11,128 nt of DNA. Origin: an uncultured Selenomonadales bacterium. GTDB lineage: Bacteria; Bacillota; Negativicutes; Selenomonadales; Selenomonadaceae. The stretch lies in the NCBI GenBank assembly GCA_937877655.1, contig CALFJC010000073.1, positions 1 through 11,128 of the forward strand, given 5' to 3'. Position numbers and translations under genes: made by a program. A model generated the notes under the pieces. That model ran no database searches and was not told the origin of the DNA. It saw only the letters and a list, made by a program, of their open reading frames with translations. Below, in pieces: positions 1 to 6,389 of the stretch; the first letter of the stretch is position 1, and every line of letters begins with the position of its first letter.

Positions 1-37
1 TTGCGATTGTCGCCGAAATTATGGCGGCATTTTTCAT
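1..37 (-). CDS. Small exported peptide, second copy, C-terminus outside the window
   Basis: An ATG at 37-35 on the minus strand follows a GGAGG ribosome binding site with a 7-base spacer, and opens a frame of 12 codons (MKNAAIISATIA) that runs off the window edge. These codons and the 18 bases upstream are base-for-base identical to the start of the peptide gene at 245-81. It is therefore a tandem paralog, downstream in transcription order, starting with the same signal-peptide core. The mature part cannot be seen, so it is unknown whether it resembles its neighbour. Confidence 0.55.
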   Translation of the reverse strand, partial: MKNAAIISATIA

Positions 38-80
38 TTTCAATCCTCCAAAACAGAAAATCTGCGCGGGCAAAAAACTT

Positions 81-245
81 TCACGGAGCTTTTTCATCTC
101 GAGGCGGAATTTTTATCGGCGGAACAAATCTTTTTTGCTCGACGAAATTTTTTCCCGAATCGATTTCAAAATCCGCCGCTTCGACTTCGCCCGCGATTAA
201 AATTAAAATTGCGATTGTCGCCGAAATTATGGCGGCATTTTTCAT
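81..245 (-). CDS. 54-residue exported peptide of unknown function
   Basis: The frame starts at ATG 245-243 behind GGAGG with a 7-base spacer and ends at TGA 83-81, giving 54 residues. Residues 1-24 look like a Sec signal peptide: short MKN n-region, hydrophobic core of Ala, Ile and Leu, then GEVEAA with a probable signal peptidase I cut after residue 23 or 24. The predicted mature peptide of about 30 residues starts near DFEIDSGKNF, is charged, contains VPP and IPP turns, and has no cysteine. I do not recognise a family. The strong ribosome binding site, the signal peptide and an identical gene start 208 bases away argue that it is real. The only room for a promoter of its own is inside or upstream of the terminator at 298-267, so it may depend on read-through from 624-328. 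A spurious frame remains possible but is less likely. Confidence 0.6.
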   Translation of the reverse strand: MKNAAIISATIAILILIAGEVEAADFEIDSGKNFVEQKRFVPPIKIPPRDEKAP

Positions 246-266
246 TTTCAATCCTCCAAAACATGT

Positions 267-298
267 AAAAAGGAAAGTCTGCGCGGGGCTGACTTTCC
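267..298 (-). terminator. Intrinsic terminator after the Pro/His-rich gene
   Basis: On the minus strand an 8-bp perfect stem, GGAAAGTC (298-291) with GACTTTCC (279-272), encloses an 11-base GC-rich loop and is followed by TTTTT (271-267). It lies 30 bases after the stop codon at 328. The T-tract is short, so some read-through into the peptide genes at 245 and 37 is plausible. Confidence 0.7.
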
Positions 299-327
299 CA
301 TTTCCGCTATTTTGTTTATCGTTTTAA

Positions 328-624
328 TTACCATCTGTGCGGCGGAGGTGGCGGCGGTCTGTGACCGTGACGCGGTGGCGGAGGCGGAGGATTATCCCAA
401 TAATCGCCGTGCGGCGGCGGAGGCGGTCTGTGCCCCCAACGATCTTCTCTCGGCGGCGGTGGCGGATAATAATCGGGATGATGTCTTCTTGAAATTTCTT
501 GTGACTCGGAGCCGTTTAAATCGATTGAAGAATTTTCTTCAGCCGCCTGCGCGTCGTTCGTCAGCCCAAAATTCAACGCGCCGCAAATCATCAGAGCAAC
601 CAAGCCTTTTAATATTTTTTTCAA
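328..624 (-). CDS. Secreted proline/histidine-rich protein, TTG start
   Basis: The best start is TTG at 624-622: the AAGGAAG ribosome binding site (639-633) lies 8 bases upstream. The GTG at 633-631 overlaps that site and cannot use it. This gives 98 residues. Residues 1-28 form a Sec signal peptide (MKKILKGL, hydrophobic core, probable cut after AQA). The mature protein has an acidic/serine linker to about residue 45, then four runs of 5, 5, 6 and 6 prolines separated by short spacers rich in His, Arg, Trp and Tyr, ending in HRW. There is no cysteine and no catalytic domain. Such low-complexity tails can bind metals or interact with the cell wall or envelope, but the role here is unknown. 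It starts 14 bases after the membrane peptide at 737-639, so the two are probably one transcript. Polyproline runs of this kind usually need EF-P for translation. Confidence 0.75.
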   Translation of the reverse strand: MKKILKGLVALMICGALNFGLTNDAQAAEENSSIDLNGSESQEISRRHHPDYYPPPPPREDRWGHRPPPPPHGDYWDNPPPPPPRHGHRPPPPPPHRW

Positions 625-638
625 CGTAATCACTTCCT

Positions 639-737
639 TTATACCAATTCTCTGATTAAAAATATCGCGAGCAAGCCGCCGACAATTTCGTGCGGAACAT
701 TCAGTGCGACTCCGATCAGTGCCAATATCAGCGGCAT
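639..737 (-). CDS. 32-residue membrane peptide
   Basis: ATG 737-735 follows an exceptionally good GGAGGAGGG ribosome binding site (755-747 region) and the frame ends at TAA 641-639. The 32-residue product starts MPLILALIGVAL, has an NVPHE turn, and continues with a second hydrophobic stretch GGLLAIFLI before RELV. It is nearly all hydrophobic, so it should lie in the membrane as one or two short helices. Its stop codon touches the ribosome binding site of the Pro/His-rich gene at 624, which suggests translational coupling. A sigma70-type promoter sits about 45 bases upstream at 810-782. I do not recognise a family. It could be a small accessory membrane protein or, in effect, a leader peptide for the next gene. 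Confidence 0.6.
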   Translation of the reverse strand: MPLILALIGVALNVPHEIVGGLLAIFLIRELV

Positions 738-781
738 TTCAATCCCTCCTCCAAAAAATTTCCTTGTCCCATGTTGCAATA

Positions 782-810
782 ATTCTACAAAGTTTTTTTC
801 CGTTTGTCAT
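782..810 (-). promoter_or_regulatory. Sigma70-type promoter for the 737-328 genes
   Basis: Reading the minus strand, ATGACA (810-805) and TAGAAT (787-782) are separated by exactly 17 bases. Transcription would start near 775, leaving a leader of roughly 40 bases before the membrane-peptide ATG. This is a consensus match only. Confidence 0.5.
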
Positions 811-898
811 TAGGGAAGGATTAAAATTGCTCCCAAAAATTTTTTTTAGATTCCGGTTAAAAATTGTTGCATTCAGATTAAAAATTGCTCTCCGCTTA

Positions 899-927
899 TA
901 GACAAGCCGAGAAAAAACGATTAAAAT
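899..927 (+). promoter_or_regulatory. Sigma70-type promoter for the 82-residue orphan gene
   Basis: TAGACA (899-904) and TAAAAT (922-927) are separated by 17 bases. Transcription would start near 934, about 40 bases before the ATG at 976. The surrounding gap 738-975 holds this promoter and its divergent partner, plus three imperfect copies of a TTAAAATTG motif (about 830-890) whose role is unknown. Confidence 0.45.
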
Positions 928-975
928 AGCGACAGGCAAAAACTTTCATTAATATTTCATTAGGGGGCTGGATTC

Positions 976-1224
976 ATGAAAAACAAAATCACCGTCAACA
1001 AACTAAACGAGAAACTGCATTTCTATCTGAACTCCAACGGCAAGCGTTATTATCTGTTCACTCAAGATTTTTCAAAGGGAGTTTACCAATTTTTCAAGAG
1101 CGGGCGATCGGAGTCCGAGTTGCATAAGTACAACCTTTGGAGAAAAAATCCCCGTCTGGACAAGACCATTGAAAAAATCCCGATGTATATGCGCTACGTT
1201 TTAAAGGAAGACAACGCCGCATAA
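976..1224 (+). CDS. 82-residue hypothetical protein
   Basis: ATG 976 follows AGGGGG at 962-967 with an 8-base spacer, and the frame ends at TAA 1222-1224. The protein is basic and aromatic: a Lys/Asn-rich start (MKNKITVNKL), a stretch that could form strands (LHFYLNSNGKRYYLFTQ), a GVYQFFKSGRSESEL segment, and a C-terminal part with KIPMYMRYVL. It has no signal peptide, membrane segment, cysteine or recognisable catalytic motif. I do not recognise the family. It is monocistronic, with its own promoter at 899-927 and a strong terminator at 1247-1285, and is divergent from the small exported-protein cluster. That compact arrangement supports a real, independently regulated cytoplasmic protein. 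Confidence 0.7.
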   Translation: MKNKITVNKLNEKLHFYLNSNGKRYYLFTQDFSKGVYQFFKSGRSESELHKYNLWRKNPRLDKTIEKIPMYMRYVLKEDNAA

Positions 1225-1246
1225 AATTATTTTTAAGCCAAAAATT

Positions 1247-1285
1247 ATCTCCCGTCAAAATCGGCGGGAGATTTTATTTTTTTTC
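1247..1285. terminator. Bidirectional intrinsic terminator
   Basis: ATCTCCCG (1247-1254) pairs with CGGGAGAT (1265-1272), and two further pairs (T-G and C-G) extend the stem around an AAAATC-type loop. The T-rich run at 1273-1285 terminates plus-strand transcription from 976-1224. On the minus strand the stem is followed by ATAATTTTT, so it probably also terminates the deacetylase gene, whose stop codon lies 18 bases before the hairpin. Confidence 0.85.
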
Positions 1286-1289
1286 AGAT

Positions 1290-2246
1290 TTACCAAGGCT
1301 GAGGAGTCATGGGAGTCACGACGCCGAATTTATATCCCCAATCGCGCAGGAAATGAATCAGTTGCGGCAAAGCCTTAACCGTCTCGGTTTTGTCGGAGTT
1401 TGAATGCATGAGGATAATCACGGAGGACGGCGGGTTGTCGCCCAAATATTTTAAGACATTGTTAATTTGAGTAGAAGCATTCGGTTTTGAAGGAGTGGCG
1501 TCTTCCGTCAAGGCGTTCCAATCGTGTTCGACGTAGCCGCAATCTTCAACCATTGTCCAGTAATTTGCGCCGAACATTCCAACGCCGCCGGGCGCACGAA
1601 TTATGAACGGGCGCACGCCGATAACATTTTTAATCGCGTTGTCGGTTTGAATAATTTGCTCCATGAAACTCCACGGGCTTTTATAAAGTTCTTCGTAGCG
1701 ATGATTGTAGCTGTGGTTGCCGATAGCGTGTCCTTCGTTGAAAATTTTCTTCAAAACTTCGGGATAATTTTCAACCATATTTCCGCAGACATAAAAAGTT
1801 GCCTTGACATTTTCTTCTTTGAGAATGTCCAAAATTTGCGGCGTAACTTTATCGTCGGGTCCGTCGTCGAAAGTCAGATAAACCGTCGATTCTTCGTAAT
1901 AAGGATCAAGTTCGGGCAAAACAATCGGCAAATTTTTTTCCTGCCGCTCCCAAATGATATATTTATCGTAAACGGGCTTTGTCGGATCGTCGAGCTGAAG
2001 ATTGGAAAAATCGTCCGCCGCCAAAATATAATCCGTGCCTTCCTGCGCCGTGATCTTCAAAGGTTCGACAAATTTTTTTTCGGGCGCGTTTGAATCATTA
2101 TCAACCTGCGCGGGCTTATCGGAATTTTCTTCGGTTGCAATTACTGTCGGAATTTGATTCGGGTCTGTTGATTTTTTTTCCTCGCCGCAACCGATTAAAA
2201 TTGTCGTGAACAGAATCAGAAACATTGAGCAAAAAATTTTTTTCAT
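1290..2246 (-). CDS. Lipoprotein polysaccharide deacetylase (NodB/CE4 family)
   Basis: This 318-residue protein starts with a lipoprotein signal peptide: MKKIF, a hydrophobic core, and lipobox LIGC with the lipidated cysteine at residue 20. A low-complexity acidic/Asn/Pro tether follows to about residue 60, then an unassigned region to about 118. The CE4 NodB domain follows: TFDDGP (125-130, catalytic base D127, metal ligand D128), HSYNH (178-182, metal ligands H178 and H182), RAPGG (217-221), DW (242-243) and LMH (279-281, catalytic H281). All key residues are present, so an active metal-dependent deacetylase is expected, removing N-acetyl groups from envelope GlcNAc polymers; peptidoglycan is the usual substrate for cell-bound members. 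AAAGGAG lies 6 bases before the ATG. The gene is monocistronic and diverges from the glycosyltransferase operon. The exact substrate cannot be read from sequence. Confidence 0.92.
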   Translation of the reverse strand: MKKIFCSMFLILFTTILIGCGEEKKSTDPNQIPTVIATEENSDKPAQVDNDSNAPEKKFVEPLKITAQEGTDYILAADDFSNLQLDDPTKPVYDKYIIWERQEKNLPIVLPELDPYYEESTVYLTFDDGPDDKVTPQILDILKEENVKATFYVCGNMVENYPEVLKKIFNEGHAIGNHSYNHRYEELYKSPWSFMEQIIQTDNAIKNVIGVRPFIIRAPGGVGMFGANYWTMVEDCGYVEHDWNALTEDATPSKPNASTQINNVLKYLGDNPPSSVIILMHSNSDKTETVKALPQLIHFLRDWGYKFGVVTPMTPQPW

Positions 2247-2278
2247 GAGATACTCCTTTGTTAAGAGATTTCTTTTAA

Positions 2279-2307
2279 AATATATCGCAACCTTAAATCA
2301 GAATCAA
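2279..2307 (-). promoter_or_regulatory. Sigma70-type promoter of the deacetylase gene
   Basis: On the minus strand TTGATT (2307-2302) and TATATT (2284-2279) are separated by 17 bases, about 33 bases before the ATG at 2246-2244. This is a good match in both boxes and spacing. Confidence 0.6.
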
Positions 2308-2381
2308 GCGCGGAAAAATTTTTTTATCGAATAAAAGGGTTGACGGGAAAATTAGGGAAATAGCACTTTCGAGGTGATTTG

Positions 2382-3644
2382 ATGGTCGACAAAAATTTGT
2401 TCATCTACGATTTGGCGGTCGCGGCGATTTTCAAGGACGAAGGAAAATATCTCAAGGAGTGGCTCGATTATCATTTGCTTGCGGGCGTGGATCATTTTTT
2501 TCTTTACAACAACGACAGCACGGACGATTACGAAAAAGTTCTCGCGCCTTATGTCGAAAAAAAATTGGTGACGCTGATAAATTTTTCGGGCAAGGGAATG
2601 CAGACACCCGCTTATGACAATGCGATTGAACGCTTCAGATTTTTTTGCAGATATATGACGTTCATTGATCTTGATGAATTTATTTTCCCGAAAAACAATC
2701 AGAGCATTTCGGAAGTCGTTGACGAAATTTTATTTCAGGACGAACAAGCGGCGGCTCTCGGAATTAATTGGCAATGTTTCGGCTCGAACGGACAAAAAAC
2801 GGCGGATTATTCTCGCGGCGTCTTGGAAAGATTTACGCGACGTGCACAGGATAATTGGATTGCTGTCGAAGGGAAAAATTATGCGGGAAACATTTACATA
2901 AAAACCGTTATGAATCCTCGTTGGTATGATTATTTTATCGGTCCGCATTACGCGACGTATTTTCAAAATTTGAAGTCGATAAATGCTGACGGCAGAAGAA
3001 CTTACATGGCGGGCAGTCATCCAATTTCGACAGATAAAATTGTTATCAATCATTATTACACGAAATCCAAAGAAGAATTTTTTAAAAAGAAAATGACTCG
3101 CGGTTGGGCTTGTTCCGGCGAAGTTCCTTATGACGAAAAGAATTTTAAAGTGTGTGACCGCAATGAAGTTTTTGACGACGGCATTTTAAAATATCGCGCC
3201 GCCCGCGCAGAAAATTTTTCTCTCGAAAGTTACGATGAAAGAATCCGCCGCGCAGAAAAAGTTTTGATAAAAATTTTAACGCAACGTTCGCCCTTCGACG
3301 CGCCGCCCGAATTTTTTATCGGCAAGCTGGAAACTTTTTTGACGTGTCGCGCATTGGCAGAAAAACTTGGAACAAAAATCGGGAGTAAAACGGCGGAAGA
3401 ATACGCGCTCGTCTGGATTTATCAAACATTAAACAAGAACAGAGTTTTGACTTATGCCGAGCTTCAACTTTTTGTAAATGCTTTGCCGGAAATTTTGGCG
3501 CGCCCGTTCCCGCTTGCGAAAAAAATTGTCCGCGAATTTTCGGCGCGAGTTCTACCCGCGATGATGAATGCCGCAAAAGATTTCCAAACGTGGAAGGTTT
3601 ATAAAAATCTTACGCTGTTGCAACGCTTGCTTAATTCAATTTAG
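2382..3644 (+). CDS. GT92/Glyco_tranf_2_4-type glycosyltransferase, paralog 1
   Basis: The product is 420 residues from ATG 2382; GAGGTGA at 2371-2377 supports this ATG over the TTG just before it. The N-terminal GT-A-like half has the family pattern FKDEGKYLKEWLDYH (17-31), GVDHFFLYNNDSTDD (35-49) and FIDLDEFIFP (94-103), in which D96-x-D98 should bind the metal and nucleotide sugar. A second conserved block, INHYYTKSKEEF (222-233), closes the catalytic part. The last 130 residues are helical and rich in charged residues. No signal peptide or membrane segment is seen, so it probably acts at the cytoplasmic face on a lipid-linked or polymer acceptor. It heads a three-gene tandem; its stop overlaps the next gene's ribosome binding site. 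Donor and acceptor sugars are unknown. Confidence 0.87.
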   Translation: MVDKNLFIYDLAVAAIFKDEGKYLKEWLDYHLLAGVDHFFLYNNDSTDDYEKVLAPYVEKKLVTLINFSGKGMQTPAYDNAIERFRFFCRYMTFIDLDEFIFPKNNQSISEVVDEILFQDEQAAALGINWQCFGSNGQKTADYSRGVLERFTRRAQDNWIAVEGKNYAGNIYIKTVMNPRWYDYFIGPHYATYFQNLKSINADGRRTYMAGSHPISTDKIVINHYYTKSKEEFFKKKMTRGWACSGEVPYDEKNFKVCDRNEVFDDGILKYRAARAENFSLESYDERIRRAEKVLIKILTQRSPFDAPPEFFIGKLETFLTCRALAEKLGTKIGSKTAEEYALVWIYQTLNKNRVLTYAELQLFVNALPEILARPFPLAKKIVREFSARVLPAMMNAAKDFQTWKVYKNLTLLQRLLNSI

Positions 3645-3655
3645 AGGTGATTCAT

Positions 3656-4933
3656 ATGATTGACAAAAATTTGTTTCCCTATGACTTGGCAATTACGGCG
3701 ATTTTTAAGGACGAGGGAAAATATCTCAAGGAGTGGCTCGATTATCATTTGCTGGCGGGCGTCGATCATTTTTTTCTTTACAACAACGACAGCTCCGACG
3801 ACTACAAAGAAGTTCTCGCGCCTTACATTGAAAAAAATTTGGTGACGCTGAAAGACTTTCCCGGCAAGTTGATGATGTATCCCGCCTACAATGACGCCAT
3901 TGAAAATTATCGTTTCGAGTGTCGTTACATGGCGTTCATTGACATTGACGAATTCATTTTTCCGAAAACCAATCAAAGCATTTCGGAAGTCGTCGACGAT
4001 ATTTTATTTCTTGTACCGAGTGCGGCGGGCTTCGGAATTAATTGGCAAATTTTCGGCTCAAACGGACAGGAGAAGGCGGATTATTCTCGCGGCGTCCTTG
4101 AAAGATTCACTCAACGCGCCCCGAATAATTGGAGTACTTACACAGGAAAAGGCGGGAACATTTACAAAAAGGTTATCGAAAATCCGCGATTTGTTCGTTA
4201 TCGTATCAATCCGCATTTTTCTTTTTATTTCGACGGAAAAATTGCCATAAACTCCGACGGCAAAGAGATTCCGAATTGGTATGGAAACTTCCCCGTTCTT
4301 TTCGACAAAATTGTCCTCAATCATTATTACACGAAGTCTAAGGAAGAGTTTGAAAATAAAAAAATGCCCAAGGGCTCGTGTTGTGTGGACGACGGATATG
4401 TTATGGAAAATTTTCATCGACATGACCGCAATGAGGAATTTGATGACGAGATTTTAAAGTATCGCGCCGCCCGTGCAGAGATTTTTTCTCTCGAAAATTA
4501 TGAGGAAAAACTTAGCCGCGCAGAAAAAACCGTTATCGACACTTTAACGCAACGCTCGCCCTTTGACGCGCCCGAAGAATTTTTCATTGACAAAATGGAA
4601 ACTTTTTTGGCGTGCCGTGCTCTGGCAGAAAAATTCAATATAAAAATTGATAATCTCTCGGTCGAAGAATATGCTCTTCTTTGGATATACCAAGCACTCA
4701 AAAAAATTTCGCAACTGACCCGCGCCGAGCTTCAACTTTTTATAAGCGAATTGCCGAAGATTTTAACAAGACCTTTTCCGATTGTAAAAAAAATCAAGAT
4801 GTTGACTCAAGAATTTGCTATTCCGATTTTTTGCGAGGCATTAAAAAATGGCGATGTCTTTAAAGGTGGCAATGATTGGAAAGCTAGTTCCGATTTAATG
4901 TACATTCAAAAACTTTTGCGTTTGATAAATTAA
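3656..4933 (+). CDS. GT92/Glyco_tranf_2_4-type glycosyltransferase, paralog 2
   Basis: The product is 425 residues from ATG 3656, 5 bases after GAGGTGA (3644-3650). The in-frame GTG at 3647 lies inside that site and is rejected. The layout matches paralog 1: FKDEGKYLKEWLDYH, GVDHFFLYNNDSSDD, then FIDIDEFIFP with D96 and D98, and NHYYTKSKEEF. The DNA from about 3715 to 3795 is almost identical to paralog 1, pointing to recent duplication or gene conversion. The segment around residues 150-215 differs strongly apart from anchors such as GNIY, NPR and PH, as expected if acceptor choice has diverged. It lies 11 bases after paralog 1 and 15 before paralog 3, so it is the middle gene of one operon. 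It is predicted to transfer a sugar to a surface polysaccharide, with substrate unknown. Confidence 0.87.
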   Translation: MIDKNLFPYDLAITAIFKDEGKYLKEWLDYHLLAGVDHFFLYNNDSSDDYKEVLAPYIEKNLVTLKDFPGKLMMYPAYNDAIENYRFECRYMAFIDIDEFIFPKTNQSISEVVDDILFLVPSAAGFGINWQIFGSNGQEKADYSRGVLERFTQRAPNNWSTYTGKGGNIYKKVIENPRFVRYRINPHFSFYFDGKIAINSDGKEIPNWYGNFPVLFDKIVLNHYYTKSKEEFENKKMPKGSCCVDDGYVMENFHRHDRNEEFDDEILKYRAARAEIFSLENYEEKLSRAEKTVIDTLTQRSPFDAPEEFFIDKMETFLACRALAEKFNIKIDNLSVEEYALLWIYQALKKISQLTRAELQLFISELPKILTRPFPIVKKIKMLTQEFAIPIFCEALKNGDVFKGGNDWKASSDLMYIQKLLRLIN

Positions 4934-4948
4934 TTTGGAGGTGATTTG

Positions 4949-6196
4949 ATGGTTGACAAAAAATTTTTCTTGCATGAATTGTCGGTTGTGGCGATTATCA
5001 AAAACGAGGCGCGTTATCTGGAGGAGTGGCTGAATTATCATTTGATAGCGGGCGTCGATCATTTTTATCTTTACGACAACGACTCAACCGACGATACCCG
5101 CGAAATTTTGGAGCCGTACATTGAGGCGGAGATTGTCGAATGTTTTCCTGTTTCGGGCGAGCCGATGAAAATTCCCGTTTACAACGACGCCGTGCGCAGA
5201 TTTAAATTCGCTACAAGATACATGGCGTTCATTGACTGCAACGAATTTATTTTCCCGAAAAAAAATCAGAGCATTTCGGAAGTCGTTGACGAAGTTTTAA
5301 CGCAACCGGAGCGGGCGGCATTGGTTGCAAATTGGCAAGTCTTCGGTTCGAACAATTTGGAGAAGGCGGATTTTGAGAAAGGAGTTTTGGAAAGATTTAC
5401 GCGACGTGCTCCGCGAAAATGGTTTGAGCCGCCTAAGGAAGGAGTGCCGCCTTTCGGAAATATTCATGTCAAGACGATAGCCAACCCGCGTTTTATTCGT
5501 GCGATTGTCAATCCGCACTTCGCATTTTATTTTGAGGGGAAATATGCGGTGAACTCGGCGGGCAATCACGTTCCCTATTGGGGTTGCGACCCGCTGACCG
5601 ACAAAATCGTTATCAATCATTATTTCACGAAGTCTAAGGAAGAATTTCAAAGCAGGTCGGACGATGAAAATCTTTTCGAGAAAAATGATCGCAACGAGGA
5701 ATTTGACGACGACATTTTAAAATATCAAGAGTTGCGCATAGAAAATTATGTTCAGCCGCCGACTTTTGATAAGGAAAAATATTTCAAAATCCTTGAGGGA
5801 ACATTAATCCCTGCCGTGCGCTTGACGGAATCGAACGATGAATTTTTTCAAGGCAAGTTGGAAACTTTCATGACGTGTCGGGCATTGGCGGGAGTTTTGA
5901 AAAAAAATTCGCCGAAGGACAATCGCGGAAAATTTATGGAGGAAACGGCGTTGCGGCTCGTGAATCGAACATTTTTTACGGAGATGTCGATTGCGGAAAT
6001 TATGATGATGTTAAATTCGTTGCCGCCGATTCTTGGCTTGCCGTATCCTGTTGTCGGAGACATTCATAAAAGTTGCGTGAGTTTTGTTCGGCAGATAATG
6101 GAAGAGTTTCGCAAGAATTTACGGTGGGAAGAATTTGTTGAGCTGGGAAATTATTTGGAGATGCTTATGGCTTTCGACAACAGCCCCCAATCGTGA
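4949..6196 (+). CDS. GT92/Glyco_tranf_2_4-type glycosyltransferase, paralog 3, altered DxD
   Basis: The product is 415 residues from ATG 4949, behind GGAGGTGA (4937-4944). It keeps the family pattern (IKNEARYLEEWLNYH, GVDHFYLYDNDSTDDT, NHYFTKSKEEF), and IKNEA is closer to classic GT2-type sequences than the FKDEG of paralogs 1 and 2. The metal motif reads FIDCNEFIFP, that is D96-C97-N98 where the paralogs have D-L-D or D-I-D. N98 may weaken or change metal binding, although some GT-A enzymes tolerate such variants. The C-terminal third is the most divergent of the three. It is the last gene of the operon; a palindromic repeat begins 7 bases after its stop and no clear T-tract terminator follows. 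It may be active on another substrate, or be a partner of reduced activity. Confidence 0.85.
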   Translation: MVDKKFFLHELSVVAIIKNEARYLEEWLNYHLIAGVDHFYLYDNDSTDDTREILEPYIEAEIVECFPVSGEPMKIPVYNDAVRRFKFATRYMAFIDCNEFIFPKKNQSISEVVDEVLTQPERAALVANWQVFGSNNLEKADFEKGVLERFTRRAPRKWFEPPKEGVPPFGNIHVKTIANPRFIRAIVNPHFAFYFEGKYAVNSAGNHVPYWGCDPLTDKIVINHYFTKSKEEFQSRSDDENLFEKNDRNEEFDDDILKYQELRIENYVQPPTFDKEKYFKILEGTLIPAVRLTESNDEFFQGKLETFMTCRALAGVLKKNSPKDNRGKFMEETALRLVNRTFFTEMSIAEIMMMLNSLPPILGLPYPVVGDIHKSCVSFVRQIMEEFRKNLRWEEFVELGNYLEMLMAFDNSPQS

Positions 6197-6202
6197 GAAG
6201 TG

Positions 6203-6366
6203 CCCCCCTTTTTTCTAAAGTGGGTTCGCAAAACCGATATTTAACCTACTTTTTCTTTGCTTGTCCAAAGAAAAAGTAGCAAAAAGAAAAGACCCCTCGC
6301 AGGGGCGTTTCCGGCAAAGAAAACATCCTGTTTTCGTTGCCGGCGGGCGCACGTCCTGTGCGCCCG
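6203..6366 (+). repeat. Modular palindromic repeat, copy A
   Basis: Four parts can be seen. A left module (6203-6235) has CCCCCC, TTTTTT and CTAAAGTGGG. Hairpin 1 has a perfect 14-bp stem (6246-6259 with 6266-6279, loop CTTGTC). A small CCCCT/AGGGG hairpin sits at 6293-6305. Then come hairpin 2 (6311-6343, CCGGCAA...TTGCCGG, loop ATCCT) and hairpin 3 (6344-6366, CGGGCGCAC/GTGCGCCCG, loop GTCCT). The left module recurs at 10994, hairpins 2 and 3 at 9979 and 10206. It starts 7 bases after the stop of paralog 3. It has no coding capacity and no transposase, so it is a REP- or MITE-like dispersed element; I cannot name the family. Confidence 0.8.
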
Positions 6367-6389
6367 TGTTTAACCCCGATTCTGTCTTC

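Larger units (their letters stand above)
1..263. repeat. 55-bp direct repeat covering two small gene starts
   Basis: Bases 1-55 and 209-263 are identical, offset 208. On the minus strand each copy holds the GGAGG ribosome binding site, the ATG and the first codons of a small exported peptide. Weaker similarity continues upstream of the second gene: GCCCGCGCAGA followed by a T-rich stretch (about 75-55) resembles the 3' arm of the terminator at 298-267, so the duplicated unit seems to include a decayed terminator arm. The left copy reaches the window edge and may extend further. Confidence 0.8.

Noticed and set aside
312..629. Plus-strand frame opposite the Pro/His-rich gene
   Set aside because: It is the reverse of the proline-codon repeats (Ala/Val-rich), lacks a ribosome binding site, and the minus-strand frame has a signal peptide and terminator.
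739..939. Minus-strand 66-codon frame upstream of the membrane peptide
   Set aside because: It starts at a TTG without a ribosome binding site, overlaps both divergent promoters, and its composition reflects AT-rich intergenic DNA. Its stop close to the next ATG looks accidental.
1524..2093. 189-codon plus-strand frame opposite the deacetylase
   Set aside because: It lies across the CE4 domain on the opposite strand, without a ribosome binding site or recognisable motif.
2340..2368. TTGACG as a -35 box for the glycosyltransferase operon
   Set aside because: No acceptable -10 box is found 16-18 bases downstream; the nearest, TAGCAC at 15 bases, is poor. The operon promoter is left unassigned.
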